A program made the translations under genes and the position numbers. A stretch of DNA of 17,984 bases. Origin: UBA4823 sp034436035 (GTDB taxonomy: Bacteria > Chloroflexota > Anaerolineae > Anaerolineales > UBA4823). The stretch lies in assembly GCA_034436035.1 (NCBI GenBank), contig DAOTVW010000008.1, positions 1 to 17,984 on the forward strand, read 5' to 3'. Below the pieces are notes generated by a model. That model was not told where the DNA came from. It did not search any database and saw only the letters and a program-made list of their open reading frames with translations. This document shows positions 7,297 to 15,181 of the stretch, piece by piece (positions within the stretch are counted from its first letter, which is position 1; the number at the start of each line of letters is the position of its first letter).

Positions 7297-8586
7297 TCAA
7301 GAAATCAATTCTTTAGCCCGTTCCGCCATTTGCGATCGCAGCGTGTGAATATCGCCGTCGATAGTAAACAAAGCGCCAATATAAATCAAGAAACACAATA
7401 ACCATGTGCTGGTACAGATGATCAAAATCGCCGATCCTAATCCCATGCTGACCGCCAATGCCCCCGCCAGAACCGGAGCCAACGCCGCACCGCTATTCTC
7501 GATAAAATATTCAACCGCTTGAGCTGTGCTGCGCACTTCAGGGACGGTTATATCGTACACCGTGGCGATGACATTGGCTGATGAGAAGGGCATGAAGATA
7601 GCGGTGAAAATCATCAACACGAAGAAGGTTGAGCGTGCTTCTAAAGGAGTTTTAAGTGCCAGAGCCAGAAAGATGGCGCCTAGTAATACTCCCACCGAGG
7701 AAATGATAATGCGCCCCTTGTTGGTACGGGAAAACAACCAATCTCCCAACGCGCCACCTACAAAATATCCCGCTGCCAGGACCAGGATAACCGGTGCCAT
7801 GGTAAATAAGACCGACGAGTTATCATACCCGCGTTCCCGCATCAAATATCCAAAGAAAAAATAGGTAATCACATTCCAAGGAAACACGCCGGCAAACCCT
7901 TGCAGAAAGACAAACCACATGGTTTTCTTTTTGAAGATTTCTTTTGCCTCAGCCCAGGAGAAACGGAACTGGCCTATTTCCGCAAGACCTTCAAATTCTG
8001 GTTCGGCTTTCCCGCGTGGCATATCTTTCACACCAAAAAAGATCAAGATGGCAATAATAATGCCGGTCGAACCGGTCAAATAAAATATAGAACGCCATCC
8101 CCCAATCAAAGGAGCAACCATGAGCGCTAAGATCATGCCTAATAAATAGCCCAACGGTTGCGCGAGTTGTAAAACGCCATAGATCTTGCCACGCAGGGTT
8201 GGACCGAAATAATCGGCAATCAGACTATATAAACCCGGATAGGAAGAATCGTCAATACCCGTGGAGCCACGAGTGATCAGAAATTGAGGATAAGTGCGTA
8301 CGATGGCGCTCAACCAGGTAGTCGTACCCCAAATAAAGGCTGCGAGGGCAAGCAATTTATCCCGTGCGTAACGATCATATAAATAACCCCACACTGGATA
8401 TAAAATGGTAGCAACAATGAGAGAGCCAGAGTTAATCAAGCCCCATTTGAAATCATCCAAACCAAAAGTTTCACTCACCGGTAATTGGAGAGAGCCAATC
8501 ATTAATTTATCGGTCTGGTGTAGGAGCATGAAGAGGAAAAAGACAATAACGACAAACCAGCGGTAACGAGATGCCTGTTGTTTCAT
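7297..8586 (-). CDS. Major facilitator superfamily transporter, spinster-like
   Basis: The 429-aa polytopic membrane protein has about 12 hydrophobic segments. MFS motif A is visible as GYLYDRYARDK (about 67-77) between segments 2 and 3. It is followed by a region with ITRGSTGIDDSSYPGLYSLIADYFGPTLRGK, which resembles the GxGExxxxP...LIxDYF-P-RR pattern of spinster-like or anion:cation-symporter-type MFS proteins. A hydrophilic loop with KDMPRGKAEPEF lies between the two six-helix halves. The substrate cannot be read from the sequence. The start at 8586 was chosen because GAGG lies 6 nt upstream; a GTG at 8598 and an ATG at 8589 fit the ribosome-binding site less well. The gene has its own promoter and is divergent from the coo operon. 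The 147-bp gap to bmp and the separate bmp promoter suggest it is not strictly part of the ABC operon. Confidence 0.85.
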   Translation of the reverse strand: MKQQASRYRWFVVIVFFLFMLLHQTDKLMIGSLQLPVSETFGLDDFKWGLINSGSLIVATILYPVWGYLYDRYARDKLLALAAFIWGTTTWLSAIVRTYPQFLITRGSTGIDDSSYPGLYSLIADYFGPTLRGKIYGVLQLAQPLGYLLGMILALMVAPLIGGWRSIFYLTGSTGIIIAILIFFGVKDMPRGKAEPEFEGLAEIGQFRFSWAEAKEIFKKKTMWFVFLQGFAGVFPWNVITYFFFGYLMRERGYDNSSVLFTMAPVILVLAAGYFVGGALGDWLFSRTNKGRIIISSVGVLLGAIFLALALKTPLEARSTFFVLMIFTAIFMPFSSANVIATVYDITVPEVRSTAQAVEYFIENSGAALAPVLAGALAVSMGLGSAILIICTSTWLLCFLIYIGALFTIDGDIHTLRSQMAERAKELIS

Positions 8587-8617
8587 CATTAACCTCACAA
8601 AAGAATGGGATATCTAC

Positions 8618-8646
8618 AGTGTAGCCCAAAAACGGCAAAGTGTCAA
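8618..8646 (-). promoter_or_regulatory. Promoter of the MFS gene
   Basis: On the minus strand a perfect -35 box TTGACA (8646-8641) is followed by a 17-bp spacer and TACACT (8623-8618), matching TATAAT in 4 of 6 positions. Transcription would begin near 8611, leaving a short leader of about 25 nt with GAGG as ribosome-binding site. This is the best-matching housekeeping-type promoter seen in the window. Confidence 0.6.
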
Positions 8647-8801
8647 AATTTTACTTAAAAGTTACCCCGGATAACATTTCTCGGGTGAGTTGAAACCAAA
8701 CCGCTGCTGCGCCCATAAACACTTTAGGGGTCTAAATCAGACTATTATTTTTACGATAGATCCTGCGTAAAATGTCATTATTAAATTGGCTAAATTACTA
8801 C

Positions 8802-8830
8802 TTGTGTCACATTTAATTATGTGCTATATT
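8802..8830 (+). promoter_or_regulatory. Putative promoter of the coo operon
   Basis: TTGTGT (8802-8807) is followed after exactly 17 bp by TATATT (8825-8830), a 5-of-6 match to the -10 box. The -35 match is poor (3 of 6), as is common at activator-dependent promoters. Transcription would start near 8837, just before the structured leader. The surrounding sequence is very AT-rich. It is the best plus-strand candidate in the 473-bp divergent region between the MFS and cooF genes. Confidence 0.4.
8803..8823. promoter_or_regulatory. Candidate operator: CACAT-N6-ATGTG within the coo promoter spacer
   Basis: Positions 8808-8823 form a perfect inverted repeat with 5-bp arms and a 6-bp spacer (TTAATT). 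A second, overlapping 9-bp palindrome TGTGTCACA occupies 8803-8811. The 5-6-5 geometry is that of CRP/FNR-superfamily sites, to which the CO sensor CooA belongs, but the arm sequence is not the usual TGTGA/TCACA or the CooA-type TGTCR/YGACA. The regulator is therefore unassigned, and no cooA, rcoM or other regulator gene lies in the window. Confidence 0.45.
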
Positions 8831-8845
8831 ATTTTTAACATCAAT

Positions 8846-8955
8846 ATTCATTCGCTGCAGCAAGAACCTGACAGGGTCTCCAGGGGTTTTTCGCAGCTTA
8901 ATGGTTGAAATTTAATGGTACGGTCCAGTGGGGATACCTGCCGAGGCGAATAAAT
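8846..8955 (+). promoter_or_regulatory. Structured coo leader, possibly a degenerate cobalamin riboswitch
   Basis: A closing helix pairs 8846-8855 with 8946-8955 (9 of 10 positions, including TTCGC with GCGAA). Directly inside, GCAG (8857-8860) can pair with CTGC (8938-8941). An inner hairpin pairs AAGAACC (8862-8868) with GGTTTTT (8885-8891); an alternative is GCTGC (8854-8858) with GCAGC (8893-8897). The 3' segment GGATACCTGCC (8932-8942) resembles the B12 box of cobalamin riboswitches, and GCTTAATGG, GGTTGAAAT and ACGGTCC appear before it in the usual order of such elements. The standard core (GGGAA, CCCGC-ACTG) is missing or shortened, so it may be a decayed or variant switch, or another structured RNA. 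It lies between the predicted start of transcription and the cooF ribosome-binding site. The remaining 8956-9043 shows no other clear feature. Confidence 0.35.
8866..8876. repeat. Isolated, imperfect copy of the ACCTGACAGGT core
   Basis: ACCTGACAGGG matches the 11-bp core of the left-end array in 10 of 11 positions. The flanking array sequence is not present. It lies inside the inner hairpin of the coo leader, so it may be a relic of a repeat insertion or a chance match. Confidence 0.4.
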
Positions 8956-9059
8956 TCATTTCTAATTCAATTTAATAAGGAGGCAACCGGAGATAAATTA
9001 AGGCGATAGGTAACGTTTTTAATTAACTCGTTTTTTATTCTCTAAGGAGGTGTAATCCT

Positions 9060-9605
9060 ATGACCCAATTAAAAGGACCGTTCCTCGAAGTTAACCCAGA
9101 TTTATGTATGGGTTGCCATACCTGCGAACTAGCTTGCGCGGTAGCACACACCCGCTCGGGAACGCTTTTTGGGGCAATTTTAAATAATGAATTCCTCAAC
9201 CCGCGCAATCAAGTTGTTCAGGTAGCCGAAATCCGTTTTCCCACCCAATGCCGGCAATGTGAAGATGCACCTTGCGTTAAAGTTTGTCCTACCGGAGCAA
9301 CCTTCCGCACTGAAACATATACCGCGGTCAACCTCAACCGCTGCATCGCCTGTGGCTTATGCACGATGGTTTGCCCATTCGGTGCCATCCATATCACCAC
9401 CGTTCAAGTTAACGGGCACACCAAACGTTCTGCCACAAAATGCGATTTATGCGTTGACCGGGAAGAAGGACCAGCCTGCGTCTCTGCTTGTCCAACCAAA
9501 GCGATCCGCCTGGTTGTTCCTAAGGAAGTGATTGCTTCAGCACGGATGAGCTCGGCACAGCGCTATCTGGAAGCCATCAAAGTTCAACGTGAGCTGCAAA
9601 AATGA
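9060..9605 (+). CDS. cooF: CooF-like four-cluster ferredoxin electron carrier of CO dehydrogenase
   Basis: The 181-aa cytoplasmic iron-sulfur protein carries electrons from CO dehydrogenase to the membrane hydrogenase. Four cysteine groups typical of the HycB/CooF family are visible: CMGCHTCELAC (16-26), CRQCEDAPCVKVCP (about 64-77), CIACGLCTMVCP (about 95-106) and CDLCVDREEGPACVSACP (about 124-141), enough for four [4Fe-4S] clusters. The length is close to the roughly 190 residues known for CooF. The start is well supported by the near-perfect ribosome-binding site AAGGAGGT at 9044-9051. cooS follows after 67 bp, the same cooF-cooS pairing seen in Rhodospirillum rubrum and Carboxydothermus. 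Similar proteins serve formate dehydrogenases or other oxidoreductases, but the neighbours make the CODH role likely. It is the first gene of the operon and follows a long leader. Confidence 0.9.
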   Translation: MTQLKGPFLEVNPDLCMGCHTCELACAVAHTRSGTLFGAILNNEFLNPRNQVVQVAEIRFPTQCRQCEDAPCVKVCPTGATFRTETYTAVNLNRCIACGLCTMVCPFGAIHITTVQVNGHTKRSATKCDLCVDREEGPACVSACPTKAIRLVVPKEVIASARMSSAQRYLEAIKVQRELQK

Positions 9606-9672
9606 AATTGATTTGGGATGAAATCATTCTCAATACCAGTAGGATGAATTTATTTGAAAAGGAGTACCTGAG

Positions 9673-11592
9673 ATGAAAGGGAATGGCAAATATTCAGAAA
9701 AAATCCTCAGCAAAAGCATTGATCCTTCCGTACATGCCATGCTGGCACGCACCGAAGAACTCGGTATCCCCACAGTTTGGGATCGCTTTGAAGCCATGCA
9801 ACCACAATGCGGTTTTGGCGAACTTGGATTGTGCTGTCGTAACTGTAATATGGGCCCTTGCCGTATTAGCCCATTCGAAGACGAAGGTCCAAAGCAAGGT
9901 GTTTGTGGGGCAACCGCGGACATTATCGTCGCCCGTAACTTAGGCCGCATGATTGCTGCCGGCGCATCAGCCCATTCTGATCATGGTAGAGATATCGCCC
10001 ACACACTTCTGCTTACCGCTCAAGGAAAAGCATCCGGTTATCAAATCAAAGATGAAGCAAAGTTGATGGTATTGGCAAAAGAGTATGGCATCAAGACCAA
10101 AGACCGCACCAAAGAAGATATCGCCAAAGATTTGGCAAGCGCTGTCTATGCGGAATTTGGTAAGCAAGAAGGACCAATACAATTTACCCGTCGAGCACCT
10201 GAAAAACGGCTGGCTCTCTGGCAAAGTCTCGGCATTGAACCTCGCGGGGTAGATCGCGAAGTAGTGGAGATGATGCACCGTACCCATATCGGTGTGGATA
10301 ATGATCCCACCAACCTCATTTTACATGGTCTGCGCACCTCTCTCTCGGATGGATGGGGCGGTTCAATGATTGCTACTGAGCTTTCCGATGTACTGTTTGG
10401 CACACCGGTGCCGATCCGCTCAACCGCGAATTTAGGTGTTTTAAAGAAAGATATGGTCAATATCATCGTCCATGGACATGAACCGACCTTATCTGAATTA
10501 ATTGTAGCTGCGTCCCAAGATCCGGAAATGATTGACTTGGCGAAAAAATTTGGGGCAAAGGGCATCAATGTAGTTGGGATTTGCTGCACAGCGAACGAAG
10601 TGTTGATGCGCCACGGTATTCCGGTGGCGGGCAATTTCTTACAGCAAGAGTTGGCGATTTCAACCGGCGCCGTTGAAGCAATGGTTGTCGACGTACAATG
10701 TATTATGCCTTCTCTGGGCGCTGTAGCGGGTTGTTTTCACACCAAATTGATTTCCACCTCCCCCAAAGCGAAATTCCCCGGTGATGTACATATCGAATTT
10801 CACGAAGAACATGGCTATGAGATTGCCAAGCAAATTGTGCGTACCGCCGTGGAAAATTACCGCTTCCGCAAACCTGGCCAGGTCTACATCCCCGACGAGA
10901 AATCAGAATGTATGGTCGGTTTTAGTGTTGAGGCAATCGTCACGGCTTTAGGAGGCACCCTTAACCCGCTTCTCGATGCAATCAAATCGGGCGCTATACG
11001 CGGGATTGCCGGTGTGGTTGGCTGCAATAACCCGAAGGTTAAGCATGATTATGGCCACGTTAATATGCTAAAGGAACTGATCAAAAACAATGTCCTCGTG
11101 GTCACCACCGGATGCAATGCCATTGCAGCTGCAAAAGCCGGCTTGTTACTTCCTGAAGCAGCAGACCTGGCCGGCGAGGGCTTGAAAGGGGTGTGCAAAG
11201 CGCTGGGCATCCCACCCGTACTGCACATGGGTTCTTGTGTAGATATTAGCCGTATTCTCAATGCCTGCGCAGCGATCGCGAACGCCCTGGGGGTGGACAT
11301 TAGTGATCTGCCAGTAGCCGGAGCAGCGCCAGAATGGATGAGTGAAAAAGCGGTCAGCATTGGCGCCTATGTGGTTTCCAGTGGTATTTTTACCGTGCTT
11401 GGGACTGTCCCACCAGTGTTGGGTGGTCCAGAAGTGACGAAGCTCTTGACGGACACGGCTGAAGGTGTGATCGGTGCAAAATTTGCAGTCGAGATGGATC
11501 CATTTAAAGCAGCGACATTAATGATCGAACACATTGACAAAAAACGTAGTGCACTCGGTTTACCGGTAACGAGTGAAAGCGTTGCTGCATAG
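9673..11592 (+). CDS. cooS: Ni-Fe-S carbon monoxide dehydrogenase catalytic subunit
   Basis: The 639-aa enzyme oxidises CO with water to CO2, two electrons and two protons. Cluster ligands known from Carboxydothermus CODH-II are all recognisable: C46 and C54 (D cluster at the dimer interface), C55, C58, C63 and C78 (B cluster), and for the Ni-Fe-S C cluster His267 or His269 (HGHE), C304 or C305, C343, C451, C481 and C522. The catalytic Lys is probably K559 (SEKAVSIGAYVVSSG), and the HSDHGRDIAH segment at 101-110 supplies proton-relay histidines. The length is usual for monofunctional CooS; no acetyl-CoA synthase genes are adjacent. AAGGAG lies 8 nt before the ATG. The position between cooF and the hydrogenase genes points to hydrogenogenic CO oxidation rather than carbon fixation. 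The Ni-inserting CooC is not in the window. Confidence 0.96.
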   Translation: MKGNGKYSEKILSKSIDPSVHAMLARTEELGIPTVWDRFEAMQPQCGFGELGLCCRNCNMGPCRISPFEDEGPKQGVCGATADIIVARNLGRMIAAGASAHSDHGRDIAHTLLLTAQGKASGYQIKDEAKLMVLAKEYGIKTKDRTKEDIAKDLASAVYAEFGKQEGPIQFTRRAPEKRLALWQSLGIEPRGVDREVVEMMHRTHIGVDNDPTNLILHGLRTSLSDGWGGSMIATELSDVLFGTPVPIRSTANLGVLKKDMVNIIVHGHEPTLSELIVAASQDPEMIDLAKKFGAKGINVVGICCTANEVLMRHGIPVAGNFLQQELAISTGAVEAMVVDVQCIMPSLGAVAGCFHTKLISTSPKAKFPGDVHIEFHEEHGYEIAKQIVRTAVENYRFRKPGQVYIPDEKSECMVGFSVEAIVTALGGTLNPLLDAIKSGAIRGIAGVVGCNNPKVKHDYGHVNMLKELIKNNVLVVTTGCNAIAAAKAGLLLPEAADLAGEGLKGVCKALGIPPVLHMGSCVDISRILNACAAIANALGVDISDLPVAGAAPEWMSEKAVSIGAYVVSSGIFTVLGTVPPVLGGPEVTKLLTDTAEGVIGAKFAVEMDPFKAATLMIEHIDKKRSALGLPVTSESVAA

Positions 11593-11608
11593 GGAATCTC
11601 AATCAGTC

Positions 11609-11651
11609 GCCGGGCTACCTGTACCCTGTTCCTCGATGAAGGCAGCCCGGC
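11609..11651 (+). promoter_or_regulatory. Intercistronic stem-loop between cooS and cooM
   Basis: GCCGGGCT (11609-11616) pairs perfectly with AGCCCGGC (11644-11651); after one mismatch CCT (11618-11620) pairs with AGG (11640-11642). The loop is about 19 nt. No T run follows, so it is not a full intrinsic terminator. It fills most of the 86-bp gap after cooS and could stabilise or separate the cooFS part of the transcript from the membrane hydrogenase genes. Confidence 0.6.
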
Positions 11652-11678
11652 TCAATTCTATAATTTGAGAGGTAGTCT

Positions 11679-14600
11679 ATGCCAAACCTACCTGTAGTTT
11701 TATCTTGGGCATTGCTGTTGTTTGGGGTTTTGCTGCAACTGATATTAACCCGCATCCTCTCCAACCGCGCCAAAGGATGGCTGGCTTTTTTCACCAGCCT
11801 GAGTGCACTGATCAGTGTGCTCACCTTTTGGCGAACGATTTTATCTCACCAAGATATTGATTTTCACTTGCTCGCCTGGGATGGTCCCGCATCTCTCAGT
11901 TATCATGTAGATGGCTTGGGTTTCTTTTTCGCTTTAATCGCTACTGCGGTGGGTACCATCATCCTGCTCTATTCCATTGATTACATGGAACACGACCAAA
12001 GTTGTACCCGTTTCTATGCATTGATGTTGATTTTCATCGCTGGTTTAGTCCATTTGGTATTCACTTCGGATTTGTTTTTGATTTACCTCAGTTGGGAAGT
12101 TATTGGCTTATGTTCTTTCCTTTTGGTGGGTTTCTGGTATGGACAAACTGAAGCAGCGCGCGGCGCTCGCAAAGTCTTTGTGATGACCCATATTGCTGGA
12201 TATGGTTTATTAGCAATGGTATTAGCCGTGTATGCTCGCAGTGGAAGTACGCTATGGACAGAGAAAAGCATCGCAACAAGTTTAAATCTTACCTTACTAA
12301 CTCTGGCATTCATCGCTGCGATGGCAAAATCGGTGCAATTCCCCCTACACACCTGGATTCCCGACGCCATGGCAGCGCCCACCCCAGTCTCTGCGCTTTT
12401 ACACGCAGCTTGTTATGTCACCGCTGGTGTTTACCTAATGGCACGATTGCGAGGGATCGCTCCATGGCCAGCGCCATTTGAAACTCTTGTCATTTTGGTA
12501 GCACTCATAACGATGTTAATTGGAGCTTTGTTTGCAATGCTGCAAACAGATTTAAAACGCCTGCTGGCTTTTTCCACTGTTAGCCAGGTTGGCTATATGA
12601 TGTTGGGCATCGGTATTGGAACCCCGCTGGGGATTGCTGCGGGCTTATTGCTCTGCTTGAATCATGCACTTTTTAAAGCTGGTTTGTTTCTTTGTGCAGG
12701 CAAAATCCAACATGAGACAGGCACCCGTGATTTAGATGTATTGGGCGGACTTTCACAGTGGATGCCGCATACCACCCTGTTCTGGTTACTCTTAGCAGGT
12801 AGTATCAGCGGCTTGCCTTTATTAAGCGGTTTTGTTTCGAAATGGTTGTTATACCATGCGGCCTTAGAGGCAAATCAAAGCCTGGCCGTTTTAATCTCTT
12901 GGCTTGTGAGCGTGGTTACAGTCTTTTATTTTCTCAAAGCCAGCAATAGCGCCTTTTTTGGAGCAGCAGTAACGCTTCCACACACACAAAAGGAGAAAAA
13001 TGATTGGATGTTGGTTGGGATTGGCGGTTTAGCGCTCGGGAGTGTCGTTTTAGGTATCGCCCCGCAACTGGCTATTAGCGGCCTGATTAATCCTTTATTG
13101 ACAAGTTTAGGACAATCTCCTTTGAGCGGGATTAGTTGGCTGGGAATAACAATAGCAGGAGGAAGTTGGTTTTCTAGTCTCGGTTTGGGATTAGCATTCT
13201 TAGCCATTTTAATTGGTGGATTAATATATTTGATCCTTTCCCCCTATCATAAGCTAGCCTTTGCTGCCTCAAACAATGGAGGAGAACTAAGCGGTGTTTT
13301 TAGTGGGGGAGAGCCGCTGCCCACTGGCAACCGACTTAGCGCTAGCGATTTCGCCAGTTTTCTTCGTCAACAATTAAATGGTTTTTACACAATGAGCGAT
13401 GCAGATCGGGCTTATCACTATATTTGGCGCTCCCTAAATTGGTTAGGAGAAAAATTAAACGATATCAATTCAATCCTTGAACAGCGGTCTATCGTTTGGT
13501 TGAGCCTCTTCGGGCTGTTGACCGGGTTGAGCGTTCTTTTATTCCCAAATTCTAGTTCCAGCACCACAGTAGCCATTCAGCCAAATAACCTCCTGTTAAT
13601 CGGGGTGGCGATCAGCCTGTTATGTTTAGCAGCGCTCTCTTTTACTTTTTCAATGTCCAATCAATCCCGGTGGTTGCTGATCCTATCTGGCATATTTTTG
13701 ATAATGGGATTAGCTATAAAGAGCGAAGTAGGGCGAGTGATCCTATTGGAATTTGGAGCATTACTGGCAGTAATCCTGGTCTGGCGAACGAGTTCACAAA
13801 AACAAATTAGGACACTCTATTTGTTTGTATTTCTTCTCTCAGCATTGTGTAGTCTGCTGGTGAACCTGCTAGGCGCTTACCTACCACCTGCATTAGTTCG
13901 GTTTTTATGGATTATTGGGATAGGAATCAAACTGGCGATTATCCCGCTCTATCTCTGGCTGCCTATGGTGGCTGAAGCCTTACCTGCAATCGTGGTGGGT
14001 TTTCTTATCAGTATCGTAGATATGGCTGCCTTCGGGGAAATGATCGCTTTGCGGCAAACAGCAGCCTGGCTATTTACTCCAACAACCCCTTGGCTGGTAT
14101 TCGCATTATCTTCTTGCCTTTTAGGCGCCATACTGATGCTCGGGCAAAAAGACCTCAAACGCCTTCTCGCTTTTTCCACGATCGAAGATATGGGCTATTT
14201 AACTCTGGCGGTGATACTAAGTGAAGCTTTAGGAATACAAGCTGCCATAATAGGTGCAGTAGTCCATTCCTTCGCAAAAGTATTGCTATTTTCCTCATTA
14301 ACTGGCATTGAAGCAGAGATGGGTTTTATACCCAACAGGGGCGGGATGGCGCACAAGTTTCCGGTAAGCAGTGCAGCTTTCTTGATTGGGATGATCGGCA
14401 TATTAGGTGTTCCACCGAGTTTGGGATACATTGCCCGTTGGCGCATTTATTATCTTGGCTTGACTGTTAGTCCTTGGCTCCTGGGTTTGTTATTGATTTC
14501 CAGTGCCATCGCCTTATTGGCATACGGACGGGTACTGGCAACCTTTTGGTGGGGAGTAGAGAATATTGAGATGAATACTGATTCAAGCATAACAAAATCC

Positions 14601-14699
14601 GAATCCCTTATATTGAGATTAACCGTTTGGCTGATCGCTTTTCTTTTGCTTGCCGGAGGACTCTTACCATTCATTCTTCAACGGTACAGTTTATATTAA
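11679..14699 (+). CDS. cooM: CooM-like hydrogenase membrane subunit with two antiporter-type modules
   Basis: The 1006-aa polytopic membrane protein would translocate protons or sodium ions in the energy-converting hydrogenase. The N-terminal module (about 1-520) is a NuoL/MrpA-type antiporter unit with E140 (YLSWE), K217 and the segment MAAPTPVSALLHAA, DLKRLLAFST at 291-300, N-H-A-L-F-K ending at K333, and K388. A mostly hydrophilic stretch (about 521-600) links it to a second module (about 602-1006) with E691, K751 (IGIKLAIIPLYLWLP), a repeated DLKRLLAFST at 825-834, and H863/K867. The identical 10-residue motif in both halves shows tandem architecture. The well-known CooM of R. rubrum is also a long fused subunit; the present protein is somewhat shorter. 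GAGAGG lies 6 nt before the ATG. The stop overlaps an unused ATG at 14699. Confidence 0.9.
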   Translation: MPNLPVVLSWALLLFGVLLQLILTRILSNRAKGWLAFFTSLSALISVLTFWRTILSHQDIDFHLLAWDGPASLSYHVDGLGFFFALIATAVGTIILLYSIDYMEHDQSCTRFYALMLIFIAGLVHLVFTSDLFLIYLSWEVIGLCSFLLVGFWYGQTEAARGARKVFVMTHIAGYGLLAMVLAVYARSGSTLWTEKSIATSLNLTLLTLAFIAAMAKSVQFPLHTWIPDAMAAPTPVSALLHAACYVTAGVYLMARLRGIAPWPAPFETLVILVALITMLIGALFAMLQTDLKRLLAFSTVSQVGYMMLGIGIGTPLGIAAGLLLCLNHALFKAGLFLCAGKIQHETGTRDLDVLGGLSQWMPHTTLFWLLLAGSISGLPLLSGFVSKWLLYHAALEANQSLAVLISWLVSVVTVFYFLKASNSAFFGAAVTLPHTQKEKNDWMLVGIGGLALGSVVLGIAPQLAISGLINPLLTSLGQSPLSGISWLGITIAGGSWFSSLGLGLAFLAILIGGLIYLILSPYHKLAFAASNNGGELSGVFSGGEPLPTGNRLSASDFASFLRQQLNGFYTMSDADRAYHYIWRSLNWLGEKLNDINSILEQRSIVWLSLFGLLTGLSVLLFPNSSSSTTVAIQPNNLLLIGVAISLLCLAALSFTFSMSNQSRWLLILSGIFLIMGLAIKSEVGRVILLEFGALLAVILVWRTSSQKQIRTLYLFVFLLSALCSLLVNLLGAYLPPALVRFLWIIGIGIKLAIIPLYLWLPMVAEALPAIVVGFLISIVDMAAFGEMIALRQTAAWLFTPTTPWLVFALSSCLLGAILMLGQKDLKRLLAFSTIEDMGYLTLAVILSEALGIQAAIIGAVVHSFAKVLLFSSLTGIEAEMGFIPNRGGMAHKFPVSSAAFLIGMIGILGVPPSLGYIARWRIYYLGLTVSPWLLGLLLISSAIALLAYGRVLATFWWGVENIEMNTDSSITKSESLILRLTVWLIAFLLLAGGLLPFILQRYSLY

Positions 14700-14710
14700 T
14701 GAGGAATGCC

Positions 14711-15181
14711 ATGAATCAATTCTTACAAAGTTGGATAGAACGATCACGAATAAGATCTCCCTGGATTTTTCATCTGAACACAGGCGGTTGTAATGGTTGC
14801 GATATCGAACTATTAGCCTGTGTGACGCCGCGTTATGATGTCGAACAACTGGGCATTCGCCTGGAAGGAAGCCCCCGCCATGCAGATATCCTGGTTGTTT
14901 CTGGACCAGTAACGCGTAACACCGAGCGCGCTTTACGCACCATTTATAACCAAATGCCTGACCCTAAAGCAGTTGTAGCGATTGGCTCATGTCCAGCAAG
15001 TGGAAATGTTTTTATCGGAAGTCCGGTTATTAATGGTCCATTGGAGACAATCATTCCAGTAGATGTATATGTGCCAGGTTGCCCACCGCGTCCTGATGCG
15101 ATTATTGAGGGAATCGCTGAGGCAATCAAAACACTCAACCAAAAACAACCAAAAGAGATTAACGAAGAGGCTAGAAAATGA
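14711..15181 (+). CDS. cooL: CooL-like energy-converting hydrogenase small subunit
   Basis: The 156-aa cytoplasmic protein is the small subunit of the Ni-Fe hydrogenase (NuoB/HycG/EchC family). It should carry the [4Fe-4S] cluster next to the active site: C27 and C30 in GGCNGCDIE, C94 in IGSCPASG and C124 in VPGCPPRPDA are the four expected ligands. The length is typical. I chose the ATG at 14711 because GAGG lies 6 nt upstream. A more upstream ATG at 14699 overlaps the cooM stop but has no ribosome-binding site, and an open frame back to 14627 lies within cooM and is not family-like. The last codons overlap the next gene (ATGA at 15178-15181), so the two are probably translationally coupled. 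In textbook coo clusters the small subunit follows the NuoH-like gene; here it precedes it. Confidence 0.93.
   Translation: MNQFLQSWIERSRIRSPWIFHLNTGGCNGCDIELLACVTPRYDVEQLGIRLEGSPRHADILVVSGPVTRNTERALRTIYNQMPDPKAVVAIGSCPASGNVFIGSPVINGPLETIIPVDVYVPGCPPRPDAIIEGIAEAIKTLNQKQPKEINEEARK

Noticed and set aside
8977..8983. AAGGAGG as ribosome-binding site of a small upstream gene
   Set aside because: No ATG, GTG or TTG follows at a usable distance, and no open frame is seen before cooF.
9012..9036. Intrinsic terminator in the coo leader (AACG...CGTT then T run)
   Set aside because: Only a 4-bp stem with a 13-nt loop supports it; the T run could take part in leader control, but the evidence is too weak to call.
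9673..11592. CO dehydrogenase of the acetyl-CoA synthase (Wood-Ljungdahl) complex
   Set aside because: No acsB, acsC, acsD or acsE genes are nearby; cooF and hydrogenase genes flank it instead. A role in carbon fixation elsewhere cannot be fully excluded.
14627..14710. N-terminal extension of cooL by 28 residues
   Set aside because: This part lies inside cooM in another frame, has no ribosome-binding site and is not family-like; 14711 has GAGG at the right distance.
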